Shown: positions 54,301-64,000 of the stretch, piece by piece
How positions within the stretch are numbered: position 1 is the stretch's first letter
Layout: every line of letters begins with the position of its first letter
Source of the DNA: Hanleya hanleyi
Taxonomy: Eukaryota; Mollusca; Polyplacophora; Lepidopleurida; Hanleyidae
Reading direction: 5' to 3'
Assembly (NCBI GenBank): GCA_036873755.1
Contig: JAVTVY010020605.1
Location: 1-64,000, forward strand
Length of the DNA stretch: 64,000 nt
The notes under the pieces: model-generated
Database searches by the model: none
The model's input: only the letters and a program-made list of their open reading frames with translations
Told to the model about the DNA's origin: nothing
Program-made: the position numbers and the translations under genes

Positions 54301-57300
54301 GGCCGTTTATTCTATTTAACAGTCACATAGTTCATTACTTTCCATCAAATCACTTGATAGGGTTACATTGCCCTTAGATATCTGCACTGTTATAAATCAC
54401 ACCGTAAATTGACAGTTAAATGTACTGGCAGAAAAGGTGCCAGTACATTCAACTGTAAAATTACGTTGCACCGTATTTTACAATTACCGTTTTTTAACAG
54501 GCATTGAACTGTAAAACGTTGCACCGTATTTTATAATTACCGTTTATTGACAGGCATTCAACTGTAAAATTTGGGTAGCCCTGTAATTTACAATTACCGT
54601 TGTTTTAACATTCTTTAAACAATACAATTATGTGGCACCATTGTCTACAATTATCGGTTCCGCGGCAACGTAGGTCACTGGAAGGCCGAAATGGCCATTG
54701 CTCTTCGTGTTTACAAATGCGATCACCACAAGCTTCGTAAATAATCACGAACGAATCTGTGCAATTATAAAAGTCAGATAAAACCCATCTTCGCATATGC
54801 AAGTCGAACACTAAATGACGGAACGTTAGTGTAGTATATAGCTTGAAATGTGAAGATGGTCAAAACCAAAACCATTCCGTACTGTAGACCGAAAATTAAA
54901 GTTAGCCGCTGCGTCCGTCCCAGCACGTGTTCTGATAATGCTCTGAATGTTGTATCGTACAACGCAAGTGTTGGATGTTTCTTGCAACTGAGCGTTTCGT
55001 GTGCAAAGATATCAACCTCCTATCAGAGAAAACATGAATTTTATGTTCCGTGTGTGCGCAGTTTATCCATTGCAGTTGATGTCAACTGAAATATCACAGT
55101 TCAATTTACAGATTAATGTGTTTACTATTGAATGTACTGTAAACTCCAACATACATTTACTGTGAAACAACGGTAATTTATAACAGTGTGTATCTAATAT
55201 CGCTCAAGCCGGTGATATGGGGCCGTGTTGGTATGTGAATCAAGATGTCCACATGAACAGCTACAATAGAAACGTGGCTGAGATACGAAACCTCCCAGGG
55301 ATCAGTTTTGGTTATTGAGATGTTTTTAGATATGCTGTCAGAATATTGACTTCTTGTCAGTACTCCGGCATCTTTTTCACCACCTTCATCTGCTGCGTTT
55401 AATTTACGCGGTCATTATAACTCCGGGTTGAGTGAAATCGCACATAAGTACGAAACAGTCATTATGCTATACGATCGAGATTTATCGTCGATGAGTCATT
55501 ACAAGAATTAAAGTAACCTAAAATGGGGGCGCTTCCTCTCTTACCGTTGCCGAAATATGTTCGGCAATATGCTGACCTATGACGTTGTTCGACGACAGCT
55601 TTATTTCAGGATCTAGTGAATGTCAAAAGAGGATATCTGTATAGGTTATATGCTGGTCTCTCTGGAATATTACTATCCAGAAAAGGGTAGGAGGTCGTAG
55701 AAAGAAAAACGTTATAGTTCCTACTATGCCTAAATGGTATCCTTTTTTTTGTCGTGGAGTCGACGAAAAAGTACGTAATGTTCAGTTTTATACCGATATA
55801 GGTGCAAACATGATGTACAATGTATCATCGGATTATCAATCGTTATCAAATCCAGTTGAATGCAGTAAACAATAATAATCAATAGATGTTAGTAAACAAG
55901 AGATATATACGAATATGGAAATGTCAAAGACAGTGTTGTGTTGATGGACCGAGAAATCCATTTGCGAGACGATCTGTGAACTACACTTCCAGCATCCATG
56001 TGCATCGATCCAACTGACATCAACTAGCCATTGTCACTGTGCCATCTGCGTCCCCATTAACGCACACAATTGACCAACATGACGTCCACCAAATAGCCGA
56101 GAATCTGGAATACAATATCGATTATCGCCTCTGGCAAACAGGCCAACATTCAACCCGGCTCTATGATCAACACAGGGGTTCATTCAGCATCACTATGTGG
56201 CTAACTTGACCACGTAATATTTGAGCATTACAGTTCAAACTACCAAGTCGGTCTGATCAATGCATCGCTGTTCATTTATTCTACCATATAAACATACGTG
56301 TTACATGAAATATAGAATAAATACCTGATAACCGGCTCAATGCGGAATAGATGAACACACAAGCGATCGGTGTCCCTCGCTCAATGAGGGTATACGATTA
56401 AACTACATGCTTATTCTATATAAAGTATTCATAGGGCCATTTTAATCACCAAAGGGTTTTCTTTCGTAGAGGACATACCCAATGCGGGACTCAGTCTTAA
56501 CCCCATACTGCCATGTACTTGTCGTTGTACCTACTTCTCCATTTACAGAATCAACGCCTGTTGCCAGTTATAGTGTCGATAGTCATCTTGCAAATACATG
56601 AACAGATTTTATTTTCCACGAAAATCTTCCCGTTGTACTTTATTTAGTATACTAAAAAATACGAAGATATTGGATTAACACAAGTGTACTGATATGTTCT
56701 TAGACTCTCAGAGAAATCAACAAGGTTACATTCTCTACGAAAGAAAACCCCTTCCTATGTATTCAGCTATGAGAGCTGTGTCATCCCGACCATCAGAGGG
56801 GTATTGTATGTTCGCTTTCAAGAATACCGGTCTGCTATTTTGTGGGAGGCCCGTTGGCCGAGTGGTTTAGATCGCCGACATATAGTGCTGGCGATTAGGT
56901 GCCTTACTCTGAGGGTCGCTGGTTCGAATGCCGCTCGGGACTCGATCAATTTTCTGCACTAGAATCTGTGTTATACTAAGATAGTGTAATCCCAAAATAA
57001 CGAAAATACTGTTATACGGTCACTTTCCAAATGACAAAAAAATATCTTCCTATGTATTCAGCTGCGGGAGCTGTGTCATTTCGACCATCAGAGGGACACT
57101 GTATGTTCGCTTTCAAGACTACCGGTCTGCTACCTCCTATTGTTGTGGGAGGCCTGTTGGCCGAGTGGTTTAGATCGCCGACATACAGTGCTGGCGATTA
57201 GGTGCTTTACTCTGAGGGTCTCTGGTTCGATCCCACTCGGGACTCGACCAATTTTCTGCACTAGAATTCTGCACCACGAAAGGTGTAGATTTATTAAACA

Positions 57301-60300
57301 CCCATTAACCTGTTCAACGTAAATCTAGCTATATATGTACATTGAGTGGACCGATATAACGACTTGTGATCTACTCAGAGAAGTCCAAATACCTCTTCGA
57401 GACGTAAGTACAAGCTATCGGTGCACACCGTGTTCGATGAGCAATAATGTTTCTATCAGTCACGTTGCAAGTGGACAGTCTGTGTATGAATGCCTATAAA
57501 AAAAATCTAGACAATGAGAAGATAGTACCCGTTCATTTTCATTCAATCTACCACCGTTTCAGGTAGGGAAAACTTCCAAAAACGATCGACATGCATCTTG
57601 GGCTTGAATAATGTCTATAGAGACTGCATGTACAAGGATGGATATGATAATTTCCGGACAATATTTGCAAATAGGGTCTTCAACCACAGGATAAATTTTA
57701 ATTTGAGACTTCATAAAAACTGTTCAGGAGCATCTTCTTTGATACCTCTACAGGGGGCAATGTTTGCTTCTCAATTATTTATTTTAGCTAGGAACAATTG
57801 ATCGCGCTATTTTATACCATAATAACATATGAATTTGTTTCACAGAATTCATTTTGCTATTTATGTGAACTTAATCACCTTTAGAGTAAGAAGCAATAAC
57901 CGCGAATGAGAGATTGTTTCCCCTCTGTACGCTCTTTAATAAGAGTATGTGTAAATGCTTGGTGCGAAGTGTATGTCATGTGCTGGTCATTTGAAACTAA
58001 TGCATTAAATTAAATCAACAATGAGACCTTTCCGTATTCATTTCATTACACGATTCAATAGATTTCTTTATTTTACATTTCAATGAAATTATAATAGTTG
58101 CTGGATTGGTCTGTATGAGAGTCCCCTATTTCATGCCAGTATTTTTGAACACTATTTGATCTCAAGCGGGATGTGGATACAGGGGTGTTCATGAAATATA
58201 TTATTTTTAACCTGGTTTCCATGTGATCTCTACATCTGCATATCTGTCATTACTAAGTACTTCGAAATCACATTTTCCCTTTTCAGGTGCGGATGGATAC
58301 AACATTCCCGATATTGTCTGTGATATTTACTTTAATGGGACTAAGCCTTGTCACGGAGGTTTACTGGCGTTAGAAGGAAAAACGGGTAAAGAATTATGGA
58401 GGCATTATTCTCCACACGAACTGTATGCTGTCAACTGTAACGCTGATCTAAATGATGATGGGGTAATGGATTGTCTTGGTGGTGGGAGAGCTGGGGTGAG
58501 TATAACGATTAACAAAACATGTTCATTTAACCTTTAAATTTCATTGCTAAAGGGCGAGGCAGCTCGGGTTGGCCAAGACTAACTTCGTATAACTTCAGGG
58601 CCGCAAACGAAATAATATAGCAAGGAATGCGAAGGCTAATATCTCTTCATACATTCTTATTCCTCCCAACTTGCTATGATTGCTGAGTAATCTCTTAATA
58701 AATAGTTAAGTGTTTGTTATATTCCATAATGGAATATAACAAACACTGATACTGAAATGGCATTTCAGTATATCGTTACGCATGCACCCCGATGCAATAT
58801 ATGTATGGAAGTCACCGGATAGTTTAAAAAATCAAGTAATATAGCGGTCGTGTTGTATTGAATATTCTGTACCCAGATACACAGAATCAATTGTAATCCA
58901 TGAGAATACTTCTTATCGCTAAAGGCATTCCAAGCAGTAAGTGGAAAGGAAGGGAGGTTACTGTGGGATTTCGGGGAGCAGGAAGCCAAGAATGATATTA
59001 TGAACTTGTATACGGCCCAGTATATAGAAGATCTGGACGGAGATAACGTTGTCGATGTTCTAGTCACACATGGTGGAGATCCGTTACAGGAACCAGGCAA
59101 GCTCCTATTCATTTCATCTATGCCTGTCTTCTATACCTCTGCTAACTCTTCTGACAAACAGACTTGCTTTCCTGATGGAAAATTCTGACATATCCAGAAA
59201 TTAAAATGAGATTAAGATGTTTTTCATTAAAATTGTATTCTAATATTCAGCATCTCAATAACTGTAACGTTTCAGATGGATGTAGGAGGTCCCATAAGGT
59301 GCATATAGTGCAGACGTCGAGCCCGTCATTTGCGGGATATCCGTCGTGCTGTTCAACATTTAAGAATCCATGTCTCCAATAGGCCGATATTACTATGGAA
59401 TTGTGAAACAGGAGCGGTTCTTGGATGTTATAGTGTTCATGTATCACTGGGTTGTATCTGTCCATAGTGATGGAGTGATCATATGATAAAGAGTGTGACA
59501 CACAGCATCACAGGAGAAGTCAGCATTATATCACATGGGCATCTGTCGATTGTAGAAACGTTCATCATATCTGAAGATAATTAATACTATTGCAAAAACA
59601 GAATTATTGACAGATTTCTTGGTATCAACGGCTCATTAAATCTATACTGTAATAGTTGGTCATATTGTGTTTGGTGATTGCAGGCAGACCTAACATTCAG
59701 CAATCAGAATTGCGTGCGACATTGAACAAGTTTCTCATTTCGTTCTCCCTGCATCGATCGATTCTCCTATAATGCTTGAAGATCTTTAATTTTGCACGTG
59801 TGCGTTTGTTCGCCAAGTAAGTCGACCGACCGATTCATTTCGACGTTTTATTCTTTGTACGTCTTATAAATGTTATCACTTGCCTTTCTCAACTTCTAGG
59901 TAGTGGACATCGTTTGTCTGGTCGACTGCTCATTATGAGCGGGCGGACAGGTAAGGTCCTTAAATGGATGGGCGTGCCGGACGAAAGAGAAGTATACTAC
60001 TCACCCCAGGTTTATATAAGGAAGGACTCGACCAGAGTGGTTTTATTTGGCACCGGCGGAGAGACGCATCCTGGGGCATTGTGGTACATCACACTGAAAG
60101 ACTTGTACGAAGGCAATATGGAAAAGGTACCGTTCTGCTGTTATTTATTACATCAGTCTGACAAGAGAACCTGTCGAACAATTACAATACAATCTACATA
60201 TCTGATATTCAGTAAACAGCGGTTATCCATGAAGAAAATCTGGTTAATAATGGACATAAATATTTCGCATCCCGATTCTCGAATCTGCCACCATCAGCAG

Positions 60301-63300
60301 AGATAAGACTTTCATGAATTTTTCATTTCTCCAGTTCATTAAAATATATGCCGTTGAATATTGGTCTGTGTAAAGTGCATATAAAACCCAAAGTTGACTG
60401 CATGCCACTGAATCAGAAACAAATCTCAGGTCATGATATTATTGATCATCATATATTTTGATATAATTGAGGCAACAAGTCATACCTACCTGTGTCAATT
60501 GGCAAACCATAGAAACATGTCTCTGAAGATGAAAGTACACATCGATACATTTCCTGAAATACTGTACACCTGGTATGCTTCGAGGCAGGAACAAATGTCA
60601 GAGCATCATTTTATAGGTGATCCTATATTTTGTTGGGTAATAATTTGATATCTCCCACCGGAGAAGAGTCGGAGCTGGAGGTAGCCCCTCAGAAAATCAC
60701 ATGAAACCTTTCTGAACGTAAAATTACAAATCGACACATTTCATGAACTAAGAGAAGAATTGTATTACTAGTTCATCAAGTATCACATCCTTCAGCGAAA
60801 CGTGATCCTTTACCACATCTATCATCAATAACCGTAACACCCTCCTCCATACCACCTAAATATAGACAATGGTCGTAAGGTATATATAGCTCTGTTCTAA
60901 CCCTCCTCTGTACCACCTAAATATAGACAATGGTACGTAAGGTATATATAGCTCTGTTCTAACCCTCCTCTATACCACCTAAATATAGACAATGGTACGT
61001 AAGGTATATATAGCTCTGTTCTAACCCTCCTCCATACCACCTAAATATAGACAATAGTACGTAAGGTATATATAGCTCTGTTCTAACCCTCCTCTATACC
61101 ACCTAAATATAGACAATGGTACGTAAGGTATATATAGCTCTGTTCTAACCCTCCTCTATACCACCTAAATACAGACAATGGTACGTAAATATATATAGCT
61201 CTGTTCTAACCCTCCTCTGTACCACCTAAATATAGACAATGGTACGTAAGGTATATATAGCTCTGTTCTAACCCTCCTCTATACCACCTAAATATAGACA
61301 ATGGTACGTAAGGTATATATAGCTCTGTTCTAACCCTCCTCTATACCACCTAAATATAGACAATGGTACGTAAGGTATATATAGCTGTTTCTCAGGGAAA
61401 AGACTATTCACAACTGAGGAAAATTATGTCATGACTGAATAGTAAAGATGAATGTATTTTAAGTGCGAGTCATTATTTCTCGGTGAATATAAACGAGGTT
61501 CGTCTTATCTCTCTCGCAGGCTGAACGTATATACTGGGATCATTATAAAGGCATCATGACACCTCCAGTGTTGGTGGACCTGACCGGTGATGGAGTGGAC
61601 GATATCGTCATGTCTATGTTCAACTCTACTGTAATGGCCATAGACGGAGAAAATTATAAGTACCTGTGGAACTATAGCTTTCCTATGTCCGAGTCATACA
61701 GGTGAATACACCATTTCTTCTTTATCGTGAGATTCTTGAGAAAGTTAAAAAGACAAAATGAGGAATACAGTGAAAAATCCTCTTTTTTGCATGAGAATGA
61801 AAATCACTGAAACGACTGCCAGTTATCTATTTATATTCATATGAAAGGTTATTTATATATTGAAACAGCTATTCGGATAGTCAATTAAAGAAACATATGT
61901 CCATTCAATTGTGATTTATATCATCTCAAAATAGGGGTTATCATGCTATTGGAGCTGTTTATATCACAAGAGACTGGTGACTGCCCTCATCCCCTATTTT
62001 CAGTGTATTCGACCGATATGTACAGCAGTACTTCTCCATAGAACGAGTTTATGGGGAATAAGGTAGTGTGATGAGAGAATCTTTGGAGGGGTGATCCATC
62101 TCATCTAGCTGTCTCGCGTTCCCTGTAGATCCCTATCAATATCATAGAAAAGGTGATATCTGTTCAAGAAATCATATGTTTATAATCATATCCTCAATAA
62201 CAGAGGACAGTTCCAACACACAATTTCATATAAACGTACACATATATGACACTGTATGTAAATGTATACGAATCTGACTGATGTCTTAGTGTTACTGTAT
62301 CAATATTTTTTTTGTCGTTTCAGCACACCAGCACCAGGATTCTATAACAACGATTCGGTTCCGGACTTCCTTGTTAAGTTTTCATTTGGACCTGGATTCC
62401 CGCTATACTACCACGCGGAGGTACTGATCCGTTAATGTCCAAACCTATTAGATATTGTCGTACTACCACGCGGAGAAATTGATCCGTTAATGTCCAAACC
62501 TATTAGATATTGTCGTACTACCACGCGGCGGCATTGATCTGTTAATGTCCAAGCCTATTAGATATTGTCGTACTACCACGCGGAGAAATTGATCCGTTAA
62601 TGTCCAAACCTATTAGATATTGTCGTACTACCACGCGGAGGTATTGATCTGTTAATGTCCAAACCTATTGGATATTGTCATAAAACCACGCGGAGGTATT
62701 GATCCGTTAATGTCCAAACCAATTAGATATTGTCGTATTACCACGCGGAGGTATTGATCTGTTAATGTCCAAACATATTAGATATTGTTGTACTGCCACG
62801 CGGAGGTATTGATCCGTTAATGTCCAAACCTATTAGATAAAGTCGTACTCCCACGCGGCGGTATTGATCAGTGAATGTCCAAACCGATTAGATATTGACG
62901 CAGGCGATTTTTGCTTAGACGGTCTCGGAGAAGAAGAATAGAAAACACACACACAGATGGACGAGTATCTTAGTTTGTAATATGCGCTGTTTATTTGAAA
63001 TGTTTTCAATTAAAATTGGTGAAATACTTATAAGCATCTGGCCGGCCAAGGTACGACTGTGACTCTCTTCAAGTTTGCTGATTGCATATCCGTCATTCAT
63101 TGCCTCGCCGTAAATATAATTAAGTTCCCTCGAAAGGTTAGAGGTTAGAGTTGGTTTACCGAGGTCAACGATTTCTGTTGTAGGCCTACCTACTGCCTAT
63201 GCGTGAACGCTGTTTCAATTTGGTATTAGAGAACTTCTCGTGTCATCAACTACAACTGCATATACCGGTAGTTGTCCTATATTGGTCAATCAATGAACAT

Positions 63301-63745
63301 TCCATTGTAAATCTTTTGAAGCAAGACTTTTGGAACACACCCTGTCGACTTATGTCTTTCTGCTTACAGAATGATTAGTAGGGATTCGAAGAATGTGACC
63401 CTATTTTTAGGTTGGAGAAAAGCTGATTGGACACGGAAGTCATAGCACGAGTTCGAGTTGGTATGTTCTCGTGAAAATCGCATCGAAGATTGATATGTTC
63501 AAAGAGCACAATCGATTACAATTTTAATCTTTTATCTACATGAAGTAATTTCTCCCAACAGACGACGATTTTGGATGGACGTACCGGGGAGTCGCTTCTG
63601 GACAAGCACATTTTAGATAGTGTAGGTGCACAGGCTTCTCCGATAACAGTTAGTGTTGAAGGACATGGTAATGATATCTTCCTGTATTGGATCGCCGACT
63701 GTCTCAATCACGAGGGACAAGGAGGAGAATACAAGTTTTTAGAAG
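48352..63745 (+). CDS. FAM234: FAM234-family FG-GAP membrane protein (first seven coding exons; continues past the window)
   Basis: Coding exons: 48352-48853, 58287-58495, 58925-59096, 59900-60126, 61520-61701, 62324-62420 and 63562-63745; junction phases (1, 0, 1, 0, 2, 0, 1) all match. Residues 1-75 form an acidic then basic cytoplasmic N-terminus, about 79-101 a single membrane segment (type II topology), and the rest an extracellular beta-propeller with FG-GAP calcium-type loops DVNQDGVLD, DLNDDGVMD, DLDGDNVVD and DLTGDGVDD. The motifs LYTAQYIEDLDGD, VTHGGDPL and GRLLIMSGRTGKVL are typical of FAM234A/B (ITFG3). The molecular function of the family is poorly known. Intron 1 is 9.4 kb. Intron 3 starts with GC (59097) instead of GT. 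Exon 6 ends inside a minisatellite that copies its donor site. The 3' exons are outside the window. Confidence 0.92.
50372..50945. repeat. Inverted-repeat element in FAM234 intron 1
   Basis: Left arm (about 50372-50480; CCTGACGTCATCAG..., AATACCGACGGTCACGGAT) is repeated inverted at about 50840-50945. A short non-autonomous DNA element is likely. The right end runs into the TGACGTCA array. Confidence 0.6.
50931..51030. repeat. 24-bp tandem repeat with CRE palindromes
   Basis: Four units of about 24 bp (TTTGCCTGACGTCATCAGGG) carry TGACGTCG (50935), TGACGTCA (50959, 50983) and TGACGTCT (51007). TGACGTCA is the full CRE/ATF consensus. Confidence 0.85.
51800..52095. repeat. 30-bp minisatellite in FAM234 intron 1
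   Basis: About ten units of CTGACTGACGGATCTGACGG plus ten further bases. Because the period is a multiple of three, both strands stay open (plus 51794-52141, minus 51773-52171), giving repetitive peptides that are not evidence of a gene. Confidence 0.9.
52100..54384. other. Intronic sequence, nothing recognised
   Basis: AT-rich part of FAM234 intron 1 without recognised repeats, RNA genes or coding segments. Confidence 0.4.
54385..55188. mobile_element. MITE with CACTGTTATAAAT termini
   Basis: The left end CACTGTTATAAATCACACCG and the inverted right end CACTGTTATAAATTACCG match, and the interior repeats AACTGTAAAA...GCACCGTATTTT...AATTACCGTT about three times (54440-54605). CACTG termini suggest an EnSpm/CACTA or related superfamily; no target duplication was established. 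Confidence 0.55.
56751..57260 (+). repeat. Two tRNA-like copies in a 303-bp direct duplication
   Basis: TTGGCCGAGTGGTTTAGATC (A-box side) and GGTTCGA (B-box side) occur at 56854-56927 and again at 57157-57230. The preceding roughly 95 bp (CTTCCTATGTATTCAGCT...TACCGGTCTGCT) is also repeated, so a SINE or a tRNA-derived unit was duplicated in tandem. The first copy keeps a better B box (GGTTCGAATGCC). Acceptor pairing is not convincing. Confidence 0.6.
60838..61386. repeat. 62-bp minisatellite in FAM234 intron 4
   Basis: About nine units of TAACCCTCCTCTATACCACC with AATATAGACAATGGTACGTA and GGTATATATAGCTCTGTTC, highly similar to each other, one slightly shorter unit near 61185. Each unit holds a TATATAG motif. 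Confidence 0.9.
62406..62890. repeat. 55-bp minisatellite that starts inside FAM234 exon 6
   Basis: Nine units of 55 bp, the first of which (62406-62460) contains the last 15 bases of exon 6 and its donor (CACGCGGAG|gtactg). Five units keep or nearly keep a GAG|GTA donor; others have GAGAAA or GCGGCA. Confidence 0.9.
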
Positions 63746-64000
63746 GTTCGTATTGCTATGGAATTTCATAGAAATAACAGGGCATCACAAAATGGCGTCC
63801 ATTTTGGATGAACTTGAGTGGTCAATTCACATTTTCAAAATGAAATCTGGCATTTCTACAACCTGTAACCATTTCGGTCATCTATACGCGGTAAGACTGA
63901 CCCTGGGATCGTGTGTATCCATTTCAGACTACTTTCGGCAATTGCAAGAGGGAATTTCCATAAATCAATACCACGTGACTTCGTCAGCCAATCCGCTAAA

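Noticed and set aside
57140..57322. Small protein starting MLWEACWPSGLDRR
   Set aside because: Translation of a tRNA-like repeat (GGCCGAGTGG...), a known source of false frames.
60838..62890. CRISPR array
   Set aside because: Units are contiguous tandem repeats without unique spacers, in a eukaryotic intron.

Overview
This is intron-rich, AT-rich animal nuclear DNA, most likely from a marine invertebrate such as a bivalve or another lophotrochozoan (inference). The signs are two spliced metazoan-type host genes, tRNA-derived SINEs, a Ty3/gypsy pol remnant, many MITEs and fold-back elements, and two Maverick/Polinton elements. No bacterial operon, rRNA gene or CRISPR array is visible.

Layout. 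0.1-0.6 kb: inverted-repeat element. 0.76-2.29 kb (-): exons of a C2H2 zinc-finger protein of a repetitive, transposon-associated family. 3.2-9.3 kb (+): a complete seven-exon gene with an N-terminal SAM domain, SAMD3-like; its introns hold MITEs, one of them (TTAA duplication) inserted inside a SINE. 10-14.6 kb: hAT-like MITE and fold-back elements. 14.6-33.4 kb (-): one decayed Ty3/gypsy pol (PR-RT-RNase H-IN) broken apart by later insertions. 33.7 kb: a SINE with an 11-bp target duplication.

Centre of interest: Maverick/Polinton element 1 at 15,283-28,778. It has long terminal inverted repeats (TIRs), a perfect 6-bp target duplication (GATGTC) and the expected virus-like genes: adenain-type protease, double-jelly-roll major capsid, small core/minor virion proteins, minor capsid, packaging ATPase and a chromodomain integrase. 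It also has accessory genes, including a paralogous pair that may each carry two PC4-like folds. Major capsid, integrase and a zinc-finger gene are broken. No DNA polymerase B is present. Element 2 (35,451-41,062; duplication ACCCGC) is a shrunken relative. It keeps a fragment of the same zinc-finger gene, ending at the same point, plus the same 3'-end hairpin module. This suggests a shared polymerase-less, non-autonomous lineage. Both TIR sets are built from about 152-bp repeats carrying the NRF1-type palindrome TGCGCATGCGCA.

44.0-45.0 kb: a large fold-back element of CACGTG/ACGCGT palindromes. 48.35 kb to the window end (+): the first seven coding exons of a FAM234-family (FG-GAP/ITFG-type) single-pass membrane protein gene. 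Its introns carry minisatellites, a CRE-palindrome array, tRNA-like copies and one minisatellite that has amplified an exon/5' splice site.

How the element genes fit together: integrase inserts the element and produces the 6-bp duplication; ATPase, protease, major and minor capsid and small basic proteins form a virion-assembly module in compact, overlapping order on the minus strand. Early/accessory genes, each with its own TATA box, sit toward the right end. The only plus-strand gene is the zinc-finger protein.
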